A stretch of DNA of 64,000 bases. Origin: CAIOYC01 sp965277345 (GTDB lineage Bacteria; Pseudomonadota; Alphaproteobacteria; Caulobacterales; Caulobacteraceae). Below the pieces are notes generated by a model. The model saw only the letters and a list, made by a program, of their open reading frames with translations. It ran no database searches and was not told where the DNA came from. Shown here piece by piece: positions 1-7,856 of this stretch; positions within the stretch are counted from its first letter, which is position 1; each line of letters starts with the position of its first letter. A program made the position numbers and the translations under genes. Where the stretch lies: the NCBI GenBank assembly GCA_965277345.1, contig CBDICI010000001.1, positions 62,001-126,000 on the forward strand, written 5' to 3'.

Positions 1-196
1 TATAAAGTCCCGGCGACATCACCGTCCGCCGCCGGCCCCGGAACTCAAGTGCGCAGATCAACCAGGCCTTCAACCGCCAGGGCCGGCGGATGGTCCGCGA
101 GGCGTCGTGCAGCAGGCCCCGGTTGCCCATCCATCGGCCCCGCGCCGGATCGGCGATCAGCCGCCCCAGCGGATCGACACGATTCTGCAGGCTCAC
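1..196 (-). CDS. Conserved hypothetical protein, 5' part (3' end outside the window)
   Basis: The minus-strand frame starts at a GTG (196-194) and stays open to the window edge, giving about 65 residues. It begins MSLQNRVDPLGRLIADPARG and contains GRWMGNRGLLHD and CALEFRGRRRTVMSPG. I recognise this pattern (NRVDP-G, ARG-x-MGNRG-LH, -ALEFKGRRR-VM) as the N-terminus of an alphaproteobacterial conserved hypothetical family of unknown function. The GTG start is inferred from where homology should begin; no ATG lies nearby in frame. It diverges from the pilin gene, leaving a 257-base intergenic region. Confidence 0.6.
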   Translation of the reverse strand, partial: MSLQNRVDPLGRLIADPARGRWMGNRGLLHDASRTIRRPWRLKAWLICALEFRGRRRTVMSPGLY

Positions 197-342
197 GAAA
201 CACCCCCGATCTGCACGGGAAGCCACCCCACGGGCGCATTAAAGTAATACACTTCGTAAACCTCCATTTATGATGTCTTATCGGCGCCGGGTGAATCTGG
301 CTGACAAGATGTCTCACATGGTGAACGCAAATATACCATGTA

Positions 343-371
343 TTGCAGTTTCGCTTCACTTGGAATTAATG
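343..371 (+). promoter_or_regulatory. Possible promoter of the major pilin gene
   Basis: Positions ~240-400 are conspicuously AT-rich for this genome. TTGCAG (343-348) and ATTAAT (365-370) are spaced 16 nt apart and could act as -35 and -10 elements. The match to consensus is partial and no complete CtrA box was found here, so this is only a candidate. Confidence 0.25.
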
Positions 372-407
372 ATCGTCGTGCATTCTCAGTCTTGTCAAAA
401 GGGGTTC

Positions 408-442
408 GGCGAGCAGTTGGCTCGGATCCCACCCTGCTCGCC
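408..442 (+). promoter_or_regulatory. Perfect 9-bp inverted repeat in the pilin mRNA leader
   Basis: GGCGAGCAG (408-416) and CTGCTCGCC (434-442) are perfect reverse complements separated by 17 nt. The structure ends 4 nt before the GGAG ribosome-binding site (447-450) of the first pilin gene. No T-run follows, so a leader hairpin (stability or translational control) or a regulator site is more likely than a terminator. Confidence 0.5.
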
Positions 443-453
443 AAATGGAGAAC

Positions 454-624
454 ATGAGCATGTCGAACATCGTTACGCGCTTCATCAAGGACGAATCCGG
501 CGCCACCGCCATTGAGTACGGCCTCATCGCCGCCCTCATCGCCGTCGCCATCATCACCGCCGTGACCGCTCTCGGCTCCAAGCTGAGCCAGAACTTCAAC
601 AACATCTCGACCAAGATCTCGTAA
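454..624 (+). CDS. pilA: Flp/PilA-type type IVb pilin, 56 aa
   Basis: This short gene encodes the probable major subunit of the Tad (Flp) pilus. The start is ATG 454 or ATG 460; the GGAG at 447-450 is 9 nt from the second, so either is possible. The prepilin motif is textbook: a short basic leader ending ...KDESG, then ATAIEYGLIAALIA. Cleavage after the Gly would leave a 40-residue mature pilin with the conserved Glu5-Tyr6 pair and one hydrophobic helix, ending NFNNISTKIS. It lies first in the cpa/tad locus and is followed by a strong terminator, so it is probably transcribed separately and at a higher level than the assembly genes. Confidence 0.92.
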   Translation: MSMSNIVTRFIKDESGATAIEYGLIAALIAVAIITAVTALGSKLSQNFNNISTKIS

Positions 625-655
625 GTCGAGACGAGCCTCAGGCTCTTGAAATCGG

Positions 656-692
656 GGGGTCGCGGCGCGTGAGTATGCCGCGGCCCCTTTTT
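656..692 (+). terminator. Rho-independent terminator after the first pilin gene
   Basis: An 11-bp stem pairs 656-666 with 677-687 (one G-U pair, otherwise perfect, very GC-rich) around a 10-nt loop. It is followed directly by TTTTT at 688-692. It would separate the abundant pilin message from the downstream cpa genes. Confidence 0.85.
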
Positions 693-772
693 CATTCGCT
701 CCGACCCTCCGGCAGGCCGGACTCCAGCCCGCGACGCGCCGACCGGGATCGTCTTTTGCGGAGAGTGACGCC

Positions 773-970
773 ATGATGGTCTCGCGCCCAAGCTGGGTAG
801 GATCGATCCAACGGATAGTGCATGAAGCCGCGGCCGACGAGGGCGGCGCCACCGCCGTGGAATACTGCATGATCGCCGTCATGCTGTCGCTGGTTATCCT
901 CGCGGCCATGACGGTCCTGTTCAGCCATATCGGCGTGACCTTCAACACCATCTCCAACGCCCTAGGCTAG
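773..970 (+). CDS. Second Flp-like pilin (minor or divergent), 65 aa
   Basis: A second class IVb prepilin sits between pilA and cpaA. GGAGAG at 760-765 supports ATG 773. The 25-residue leader ends AAADEGG and the mature part starts ATAVEYCMIAVMLS, so the processing motif and Glu5-Tyr6 are conserved. The residue after Tyr is Cys instead of the usual Gly. The predicted mature length is 40 residues, identical to the first pilin, but the hydrophobic segment differs and the C-terminus (TFNTISNALG) is more neutral. It may be a minor pilin, an alternative subunit or a pseudopilin. Its role is inferred from the motif and its place in the Tad locus. Confidence 0.85.
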   Translation: MMVSRPSWVGSIQRIVHEAAADEGGATAVEYCMIAVMLSLVILAAMTVLFSHIGVTFNTISNALG

Positions 971-1035
971 TCTCAACGCTTCCTTCAGCGGTCGGCGCGA
1001 TACTCGCCCGGACAACCGCCGAGGATTTGTCCGCA

Positions 1036-1548
1036 ATGATTTCCACGCTGCACGCCGCCGCGCTCTTCATCCTGCCCCTGGCGGTGATCTTCGCGGCCAT
1101 GCGCGACGTGACCAGCTATACCATTCCCAACTGGATTTCCCTGGCCCTGGCGGCGGCCTTCGTTCCGGCGGCGCTATTGACCGGGCTCGGCCTGCCCGCC
1201 TTCGGACTGGCGCTGGCCGTGGGCGTCATTGCCCTGGTGGCCGGCATCGTCATGTTCGCGCTCGGCTGGATCGGCGGGGGGGACGCCAAGCTGTTCGCCG
1301 CCTGCGGCCTGTGGCTCGGCTGGCAGGCGGCGCTGCCCTTCCTGATGTGGACCACCCTGGCCGGCGGCGGCCTCGCCGTGGCGCTGCTGTGGGGCCGTCG
1401 GCTTGGACAGCCCATCGCCCATCGCGGTCCGTCCTGGTTCGGCCGCCTGATGCAGCCCGGCGCCGACGTGCCCTATGGGGTCGCCATCTGCTTCGGCGCG
1501 CTGGTCGCCTTCCCCTACAGCCTCATCGCCCACGCTGCCTTGGGCTGA
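1036..1548 (+). CDS. cpaA: Prepilin peptidase CpaA (A24 family), 170 aa
   Basis: This inner-membrane aspartic peptidase cleaves the leader from Flp prepilins. The protein is almost entirely hydrophobic. The two catalytic Asp motifs are visible: Asp in MRDVTSYTIPN (about residue 25) and the GGGD motif in GWIGGGDAKLFAA (about residue 83). The length fits the short CpaA/TadV-type peptidases that lack the N-methylation domain. I chose ATG 1036 over a TTG at 1027, because the GAGG at 1021-1024 is too close to the TTG. It follows the second pilin by 65 nt. Confidence 0.92.
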   Translation: MISTLHAAALFILPLAVIFAAMRDVTSYTIPNWISLALAAAFVPAALLTGLGLPAFGLALAVGVIALVAGIVMFALGWIGGGDAKLFAACGLWLGWQAALPFLMWTTLAGGGLAVALLWGRRLGQPIAHRGPSWFGRLMQPGADVPYGVAICFGALVAFPYSLIAHAALG

Positions 1549-1557
1549 GCGCGATGG

Positions 1558-1606
1558 TTAGCGGGCTCCGTTAGGGAAAGTTAAGCGCGCTTAGGGCTGC
1601 GTTAAC
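1558..1606 (+). promoter_or_regulatory. Phased TTAA/TTAG array upstream of cpaB (CtrA-like sites)
   Basis: TTAG or TTAA tetramers occur at 1558, 1571, 1581, 1591 and 1602, so the last four are spaced 10, 10 and 11 nt. The pair at 1591/1602 fits the Caulobacter CtrA box TTAA-N7-TTAAC with one mismatch (TTAG-N7-TTAAC). The array lies in the cpaA-cpaB gap, where a promoter for the cpaB-tadC operon would be expected. CtrA control of pilus genes is established in Caulobacter; occupancy here is inference. Confidence 0.45.
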
Positions 1607-1691
1607 TCGCGGCGCCCAAGAGTTCCTGTCGAAGAATGGAATGCAAAACGACCGAACGGCCCCCGCCGCCGGTCCGGGGAGAAGGCAGACG

Positions 1692-2594
1692 ATGAGTCCC
1701 GTCCGTATAGCGGTGATCGTCATGGCCGCGCTGGTAGGCTCCATCGGCCTCGCCATGTTCGCCCACTCGATCGCGGCGCCGCCCAGGCGCGCCGCAATGG
1801 TGGCGCCGCCCACCGTGATCGAGGCGCCGCAGACCCGCGTGCTGGTCGCCGCCCACGATCTGCAACCGGGCGACCGGATCACCGCCGGCGACTTCACCTG
1901 GCAGCCCTGGCCCCGGTCGGGGCTGAACCCCCTGTTCATCACCGACGGCGCCGCCGCCCCGACCAAGGGCTCGATGACGGACAAACTGGTCAAGGTCGCG
2001 GCGCTGAAGACGCGCGACACCTTGTCCGGTGGTGTGGAAGGGGCGGCCGCCAATTTCGTCGGCGCCATCGTGCGCGAACCGATGCTGAAGGACGAGCCGA
2101 TGGTCCTGTCCAAGGTGGTCAAGGGCACGCAGGCCGGCATCATGGCCGTCTCGCTCGAGCCCGGTATGCGGGCCATGTCCGTGCCGATGACGGCCGAAAG
2201 CGCCGCCGGCGGCTTCATCCTGCCCGGCGACCATGTGGACGTGGTTCAGGCCCGCAAGGTGGATGGCCCGAACGGCGCGCAGAAGTTCGCCTCCGGCGCG
2301 GTGCTGCACAATGTGAAGGTGCTGGCGGTCGATCAGCAGAACAAGGTCGGACAGCACTCCACCGCCCAGGTCGGCAATACCGCCACGCTGGAGGTGACGC
2401 CGGACGAGGCCGAGCTTCTGGCCCTGTCCAAGTCGCAGGGCGAGCTGACCCTGATCCTCCGCTCCTATGCCGACACCGCCGGGCCGACCAGCGCGGGCGG
2501 CGGGGCGCGCGTCGCCCAGACCGCCACCGTCGCGCCCACGGTGGTCAAGGTGTTCCGGAACGGCGCGCCCGCCGATGTGATGGTGTCCCGATGA
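1692..2594 (+). CDS. cpaB: Flp pilus assembly protein CpaB (RcpC), 300 aa
   Basis: Periplasmic component of the Tad pilus, thought to stabilise or gate the secretin. An N-terminal membrane anchor (MSPVRIAVIVMAALVGSIGL) is followed by an SAF-type domain (TRVLVAAHDLQPGDRITAGD, about residues 52-75) and the conserved CpaB core with SVPMTAESAAGGFILPGDHVD. ATG 1692 was chosen over an in-frame ATG at 1641, because GAAGG at 1681-1685 lies 6 nt before it and the membrane anchor then sits at the terminus. The stop overlaps the cpaC start (ATGA), indicating translational coupling. Confidence 0.92.
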   Translation: MSPVRIAVIVMAALVGSIGLAMFAHSIAAPPRRAAMVAPPTVIEAPQTRVLVAAHDLQPGDRITAGDFTWQPWPRSGLNPLFITDGAAAPTKGSMTDKLVKVAALKTRDTLSGGVEGAAANFVGAIVREPMLKDEPMVLSKVVKGTQAGIMAVSLEPGMRAMSVPMTAESAAGGFILPGDHVDVVQARKVDGPNGAQKFASGAVLHNVKVLAVDQQNKVGQHSTAQVGNTATLEVTPDEAELLALSKSQGELTLILRSYADTAGPTSAGGGARVAQTATVAPTVVKVFRNGAPADVMVSR

Positions 2595-4213
2595 GCATCC
2601 GCGCCAGGCGCGCCCTGCATACGGCGGCGGTCCTGCTGTCGACGGCGGGGCTGTTCTCCGCCCCCATCCCGGCGATGGCGCAGTATAGCCGCCTGGCCGG
2701 CGCCCCCATCCGTCAGGCGGAGCTGCCGCCGGCGAGTTATGGCCGCACGGTGAACGTCGACCTTTCGGGTCCCGGCGCGCCCGTGCGCACCCTGGCCCTG
2801 CCCCGCGGCAAGTCGGCGGTGATCGACCTGCCCACGGATGCCGAGAACGTACTGGTCTCCGACCCCAAGGTGGCGGAGATCGTGGTCTCCACCCGCCGCC
2901 ACATCACCGTGCTGGGCGTCGGCGCCGGCCAGACCGACGCCACCTTCACCGACGCCGCCGGCCGTCAGATCCTGCGCCTGAACATCCGTGTCGATCAGGA
3001 CGTGACCGCACTCGGCGACACGCTGAACCGGCTGCTGCCCGGCTCCAACATCCGTGTCGAGCCGGTGAACGACTCCATCGTGCTGTCGGGCGAGGTCGAG
3101 AACGCCAGCGCGGCGTCCCGGGCCGTGCGTCTTGCCGCCGCCTTCGTCTCCAAGCCCGAGCAGGTGGTGAACATGCTCTCGGTCAGCGAGAGCGAGCAGG
3201 TGATGCTGAAGGTCCGCGTGGTCGAGGTGAACCGCTCGGTGATCAAGCAGCTCGGGATCAATCTGAACGCCCTCGTGGGCAAGGCGGGGATGGGGCAGTT
3301 CACCTTCGCCAACGCCGCCACCTTCGGCGTGAACGGCGCCCTGCTCGGCGGGCTCGCCGCCGGGGTGACCGGCGACAGCACCCAGACGCCGGAAGTGCTG
3401 GGCTACGATCCGCACACCAACGCCTACGACCTGCCCCAGGTCGCGCGCCACAACGATATCGCCACGACCCAGACCACCTCCGGCTCCAACGGCCTGAACA
3501 AGGGTTCGGCGATCCTGAACGCCTTCGAGCGGGCGGGCCTGGTGCGCAGCCTTGCCGAGCCGGACCTGACGGTGATCTCCGGCGAGTCGGGCAAGTACCT
3601 CGTCGGCGGCGAGTTCCCGGTACCGGTAGGGCTCGACAACACCGGCCGCGTCACGGTGGAGTTCAAGCAGTACGGCGTCGGTCTCGGCTACACCCCTGTC
3701 GTGCTGTCCAGGGGCCGCATTTCATTGAAGTTGTCGGCCGAGGTCTCGGAACTGACCAATACCGGCGGCTTCACGCTCAGCAACAGCTCCACCGGCGCCA
3801 ATGGAACCACGACAAACGCGCCGGCGCTGGTGATCCCGGGGCTCAACGTCCGCCGGGTCGAAACCACCGTGGAACTGCCGTCGGGCCAGAGCCTGATGAT
3901 CGCCGGCCTGCTGCAGTCCAACGCCAAGCAGACCATCGACAGCCTGCCGGGGGTGATGAACCTGCCGATCCTGGGCGCCCTGTTCAACTCGCGTGACTAT
4001 GTGAACAACGAGACCGAACTGGTGGTCATCGTCACGCCCTATCTCGTGAAGCCGGTGAACCCGAACCAGATCCAGACGCCCGCCGATGGGTTGGAGCTGG
4101 CCTCCGATCTCGAAACCACACTGCTCGGCCGCCTCAACAAGAGCTTCGGCAAGCCCGCCGCCCCGCCCCGGGGGACGGCCTATCAAGGACCGGTTGGCTA
4201 TGTGGTCGATTAA
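2591..4213 (+). CDS. cpaC: Tad pilus secretin CpaC (RcpA), 540 aa
   Basis: Outer-membrane secretin ring through which the Flp pilus exits. A signal peptide ends ...FSAPIPAMAQ (about residue 31). Next come a pilus-assembly N-domain (SAVIDLPTDAENVLVSDPKVAEIV), a BON-like segment (INVDSIVLSG-type region, about residues 140-190) and the C-terminal secretin domain. The secretin domain contains the conserved VPVGLDN...VEFKQYGVGLGYTPVVL stretch (about residues 340-380) and PILGALFNSRDYVNNETELVVIVTPYLV. The length is normal for the family. It overlaps cpaB by 4 bp and cpaD by 14 bp. Confidence 0.94.
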   Translation: MSIRARRALHTAAVLLSTAGLFSAPIPAMAQYSRLAGAPIRQAELPPASYGRTVNVDLSGPGAPVRTLALPRGKSAVIDLPTDAENVLVSDPKVAEIVVSTRRHITVLGVGAGQTDATFTDAAGRQILRLNIRVDQDVTALGDTLNRLLPGSNIRVEPVNDSIVLSGEVENASAASRAVRLAAAFVSKPEQVVNMLSVSESEQVMLKVRVVEVNRSVIKQLGINLNALVGKAGMGQFTFANAATFGVNGALLGGLAAGVTGDSTQTPEVLGYDPHTNAYDLPQVARHNDIATTQTTSGSNGLNKGSAILNAFERAGLVRSLAEPDLTVISGESGKYLVGGEFPVPVGLDNTGRVTVEFKQYGVGLGYTPVVLSRGRISLKLSAEVSELTNTGGFTLSNSSTGANGTTTNAPALVIPGLNVRRVETTVELPSGQSLMIAGLLQSNAKQTIDSLPGVMNLPILGALFNSRDYVNNETELVVIVTPYLVKPVNPNQIQTPADGLELASDLETTLLGRLNKSFGKPAAPPRGTAYQGPVGYVVD

Positions 4214-4898
4214 GCGTCTCGCCCTGGTTGGCGGACTATGCGGCGCCGCCCTGCTGGCGGCGTGCAGCACACGTCCCATGGTCGAAGGGTCGGTGATCCA
4301 TGCGCCGATGCCGCTCGACCAGTACGCCGTCGGCCTGCACGAAGCGCCCGATCAGGTGGCCCTCAGCGTCCACGGCGAGGGCGTGAGCGCCGCGCAGCGT
4401 CAGGCGCTGGCCGCCTTCGCCGAGCGCTGGCGGGCCGCCGGCTCCGGTTGGATCACGGTGCAGACCCCCAGTGACTGCGGCGATGCCGGCGTCAACAAGG
4501 CCTATGCGGAAGCGGCGATCTCCACCCTCGGCGTGCTGGGTGTGCCTTACGAGCACGTGCGCATGATCGGCTACGCCGCCGGCCCCGGCGCCCGTCCGGT
4601 GGTGCTGGCCAGCTTCGCCCACACGGTGGCGGAGGCGCCCGATTGCCGCGACGTGCCGTGGGAGAACCTCACCGCGACCAAGGACAACAGGCCCTATCAC
4701 CGCTTCGGCTGCACCCTGGCGGCCAATCTGGCGGCGCAGATCGCCGACCCGAACGACCTGCGCGGCGACACCCCCATGGCGCCCGGCGACAACACCCGCC
4801 GCATGGTGGTTCTCGACAAGTACCGTCTGGGCAAGATCACCAGCTCCGACAAGGACGAACAGGCGTCCGGCTCCGTGTCCACGACGGTGAAGCCATGA
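4200..4898 (+). CDS. cpaD: Pilus assembly lipoprotein CpaD, 232 aa
   Basis: Outer-membrane-associated lipoprotein of alphaproteobacterial Tad systems, probably a pilotin or secretin partner. The N-terminus MWSIKRLALVGGLCGAALLA is followed by AAC-S, a clear lipobox with Cys at about residue 22. The body has the CpaD pattern with ...VQTPSDCGDAGVNKAYAEAA and a Cys-containing RFGCTLAANLAAQIADPNDL motif. An upstream in-frame ATG at 4086 would bury the lipobox, so ATG 4200 is preferred. It overlaps both neighbours (14 bp with cpaC, ATGA with cpaE). Confidence 0.9.
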   Translation: MWSIKRLALVGGLCGAALLAACSTRPMVEGSVIHAPMPLDQYAVGLHEAPDQVALSVHGEGVSAAQRQALAAFAERWRAAGSGWITVQTPSDCGDAGVNKAYAEAAISTLGVLGVPYEHVRMIGYAAGPGARPVVLASFAHTVAEAPDCRDVPWENLTATKDNRPYHRFGCTLAANLAAQIADPNDLRGDTPMAPGDNTRRMVVLDKYRLGKITSSDKDEQASGSVSTTVKP

Positions 4899-6334
4899 GC
4901 GCGCGCCCTTCCGCCTTTCCGGACCTGGACGACGACGGCTTCGACTCGGCCGACGATTTTGCGCCGGCGACGGGCGGGGGCGGCGAAGCCTTCGCCTCCG
5001 CCCAGGCCCCGATACCCGATCCCTACGCCGCCGATCGCGACGAGGCGTTCGACCTTGGAACCCCGCCGTCGACGCCGCCGCCGTTCAACCCGGTCGGCGC
5101 CCTGCTGGCCGGAGCGGAAGCGGTGCTGGGTGAGCATTCGGTGCCCCGCATCACCATCCACGCCTTCTGCCAGGGGACCGAGACGGCCAAGCTGGTGGAG
5201 TACGCCGCCGCGGACCGTCGCCTGTCGCGCGCCACCACTGAAGTGATCCCGGGCAGCCTGGCCGAGGCGCTGGAGCGCTACACCAACCAACCGACGCCCT
5301 CGCTGATCATGGTGGAATGCACCGCCGAGGCGCAGGCCATGCTCGACGGGCTGGATCGCCTGGCCGAGGTCTGTGACGCCGGCACCAAGGTGGTGCTGAT
5401 CGGCGCCCATAACGATATCTCGCTCTACCGCGCGCTGATCCGCCGGGGCGTCAGCGAATACCTGGTGCCGCCGTTGCAGCCGTTGCAGCTTATCCGCGCG
5501 GTGACGGGCCTGTATGCCGACCCGACCACGCCGTTCGTCGGCCGCACCCTCGCCTTCGTCGGGGCCAAGGGCGGCTGCGGCTCCTCCACCCTGGCGCACA
5601 ACGTCGCCTACCAGATTTCCGAGGGCGCGCAGTCCAACACGGTGATCGTCGACTACGACCTCGCCTTCGGCACCGCCGGGCTCGATTTCAACCAGGACCC
5701 CGTCCAGGGCGTGGCCGACGCCCTGCTGAAGCCCGACCGCCTCGATCCGACGCTGATGGACCGCATGACGGTGCGCTGTTCCGAGCGGCTGACCCTGTTC
5801 GCCGCCCCCGCCTCGCTCGACGACGACTACGACATCTCGATGGAGGCCTATGAGGAGGTCACCGCCAAGATCCGCGCCACCGCGCCCTATGTGGTGCTCG
5901 ATCTGCCCCACCTGTGGGCGGGCTGGATGCGGCGACTGATGATGACCGTCGACGATGTGGTGGTGACCGCCACGCCCGACCTCGCCTCGCTGCGCAACGC
6001 CAAGAACCTGATCGATCTGGTGCGCAAGGCGCGGCCGAACGACCATCCGCCCCAGTTGATCCTGAACCAGGTCGGCGCGCCGGGTCGCCCGGAAATCCCG
6101 GTGAAGGAGTTCGCCAAGGCGCTGCAGATCGAACCCTCGCTGGTGCTGCCCTTCGATCCCAAGCTGTTCGGCAAGGCCGCCAACAACGGCCAGATGATCT
6201 TCGAGGTGAACCCGAAGGCCAAGTCGAGCGAGGGGCTCGGCCTGTTCGCCCAGCAGCTGTCGCGCCGTGAAGCCGCGAGCGCGCCGGCGGCCAGGTCCGG
6301 TTCGATCTTCAACAAGCTGCTCAAGCGCGGTTAG
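4895..6334 (+). CDS. cpaE: Pilus assembly/localisation ATPase-like protein CpaE (TadZ), 479 aa
   Basis: MinD/ParA-superfamily protein that directs the Tad machine to its site, polar in Caulobacter. It has an acidic, Pro-rich N-terminus (about residues 1-75), an atypical receiver-like domain (about 80-200, with VVLIGAHNDISLYRALIRRGVSEYLV) and a P-loop domain from about 217. The deviant Walker A reads GAKGGCGSST, with the first Lys present and Ser in place of the second Lys. This variation is common in CpaE. The switch-like VIVDYDLAFGTAGLDF and the conserved LPFDPKLFGKAANNGQMI follow. The start overlaps the cpaD stop (ATGA), so in-frame starts upstream are excluded. Confidence 0.92.
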   Translation: MSARPSAFPDLDDDGFDSADDFAPATGGGGEAFASAQAPIPDPYAADRDEAFDLGTPPSTPPPFNPVGALLAGAEAVLGEHSVPRITIHAFCQGTETAKLVEYAAADRRLSRATTEVIPGSLAEALERYTNQPTPSLIMVECTAEAQAMLDGLDRLAEVCDAGTKVVLIGAHNDISLYRALIRRGVSEYLVPPLQPLQLIRAVTGLYADPTTPFVGRTLAFVGAKGGCGSSTLAHNVAYQISEGAQSNTVIVDYDLAFGTAGLDFNQDPVQGVADALLKPDRLDPTLMDRMTVRCSERLTLFAAPASLDDDYDISMEAYEEVTAKIRATAPYVVLDLPHLWAGWMRRLMMTVDDVVVTATPDLASLRNAKNLIDLVRKARPNDHPPQLILNQVGAPGRPEIPVKEFAKALQIEPSLVLPFDPKLFGKAANNGQMIFEVNPKAKSSEGLGLFAQQLSRREAASAPAARSGSIFNKLLKRG

Positions 6335-6347
6335 GGCGTAACCCTCC

Positions 6348-7853
6348 ATGTTCGGAAAGCGCAGCTTCGCGGACGCCGACCGCGCTCCGCCCCCGCCGCC
6401 CGCCGCGGGGACGGAGATCGCGACCCGCCCGCAGCGCCAGGAGCCGGCCGCCGCCGCGACGCCCGCGGTTGCGCTCACCGCCGACCCCGCCTCCAAGCGC
6501 GCCGGGCAGCCGACCCAGCGCAAGGTCAACATGGGCGCCGCCGGGGACGACGGGGCCATCACCGAGGTGGTGCGCGAACAGTCGGACTACTACCACGCCA
6601 CCAAGACCCAGATTTACTCGGCCCTGCTCAACACCATCGACCTGGCCCAACTGGCCCAGCTCGACAGCAGGCAGGCGGCGGAGGAGATCCGCGACATCGT
6701 CGCCGAACTGGTGGCGATCAAAAACGTCTCCATGTCCGGCGCCGAGCAGGACCACCTGGTCCAGGACATCATCAACGACGTCCTCGGCTATGGGCCGCTG
6801 GAGCCGCTGCTGGCGCGGGACGACATCGCCGACATCATGGTCAACGGCGCGGGCCGGGTGTTCATCGAGGTGCAGGGCAAGGTCCAGCTGACCAACGTCC
6901 GCTTCCGCGACAATCAGCAGCTGATGAACATCTGCCAGCGGATCGTCTCGCAGGTGGGCCGCCGGGTGGACGAAAGCTCGCCCATCTGCGACGCGCGCCT
7001 GCCCGACGGCTCGCGCGTCAACGTCATCGCCCCGCCGCTGGCGCTGGACGGCCCGACCCTGACCATCCGCAAGTTCCGCCGCGACAAGCTGACCATGCGG
7101 GACCTGCAGAACTGGGCCTCCATCAGCCCCGAAGGCGCCAAGGTGCTGGGGGTGATCGGCGCCAGCCGCTGCAATGTGCTGATCTCCGGCGGCACCGGTT
7201 CGGGCAAGACCACGCTGCTGAACTGCATGACCGCCTATATCGACCCCACCGAACGGGTGATTACCTGCGAGGACGCCGCCGAACTGCAGCTGCAGCAGCC
7301 GCACGTGGTGCGCCTGGAGACCCGGCCGCCGAACCTAGAGGGCCAGGGCGCCATCACCATGCGCGATCTGGTGAAGAACTGCCTGCGGATGCGGCCCGAG
7401 CGGATCATCGTCGGCGAAGTGCGCGGACCCGAGGCGTTCGACCTGCTCCAGGCCATGAACACCGGCCACGACGGCTCCATGGGCACGCTGCACGCCAACT
7501 CGCCCCGCGAGGCGGTGAGCCGGATCGAATCCATGATCACCATGGGCGGTTACGGCCTGCCGTCCAAGACCATCCGCGAGATGGTGGTGGGCTCCATCGA
7601 CGTGATCGTGCAGGCGGCGCGGATGCGCGACGGCTCGCGCCGCATCACGCACATCACCGAGGTTCTCGGCCTCGAAGGCGAAGTGATCATCACCCAGGAC
7701 CTGTTCCTCTATGAGATCACCGGCGAGGATGCCAACGGCAAGATCATCGGGCGCCACCGCTCCACCGGCATCGCCCGCCCGCGTTTCTGGGACCGGGCGC
7801 GATACTACGGGCTGGAGCGCGAACTGGCCGAAGCCCTGGACGCGGCGGAGTAG
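6348..7853 (+). CDS. cpaF: Tad pilus motor ATPase CpaF (TadA), 501 aa
   Basis: VirB11/GspE-family secretion ATPase that powers Flp pilus extension and, in Tad systems, retraction. A disordered Pro/Ala-rich N-terminus (about 1-60) precedes the N-terminal domain with the CpaF signature ...DIINDVLGYGPLEPLLARDDIADIMVN. Walker A is SGGTGSGKTTLLN (about residue 282). The Walker B/His-box region reads RPERIIVGEVRGPEAFDLLQAMNTGHDGS followed by MGTLHANSPREA. It begins 13 nt after cpaE and ends 3 nt before tadB, so all are co-transcribed. Confidence 0.95.
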   Translation: MFGKRSFADADRAPPPPPAAGTEIATRPQRQEPAAAATPAVALTADPASKRAGQPTQRKVNMGAAGDDGAITEVVREQSDYYHATKTQIYSALLNTIDLAQLAQLDSRQAAEEIRDIVAELVAIKNVSMSGAEQDHLVQDIINDVLGYGPLEPLLARDDIADIMVNGAGRVFIEVQGKVQLTNVRFRDNQQLMNICQRIVSQVGRRVDESSPICDARLPDGSRVNVIAPPLALDGPTLTIRKFRRDKLTMRDLQNWASISPEGAKVLGVIGASRCNVLISGGTGSGKTTLLNCMTAYIDPTERVITCEDAAELQLQQPHVVRLETRPPNLEGQGAITMRDLVKNCLRMRPERIIVGEVRGPEAFDLLQAMNTGHDGSMGTLHANSPREAVSRIESMITMGGYGLPSKTIREMVVGSIDVIVQAARMRDGSRRITHITEVLGLEGEVIITQDLFLYEITGEDANGKIIGRHRSTGIARPRFWDRARYYGLERELAEALDAAE

Positions 7854-7856
7854 CCG

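Noticed and set aside
5560..5600. CpaE Walker A lacking the second Lys taken as a broken ATPase
   Set aside because: Deviant P-loops of this kind are common among CpaE/TadZ proteins, so it is not evidence of inactivation.
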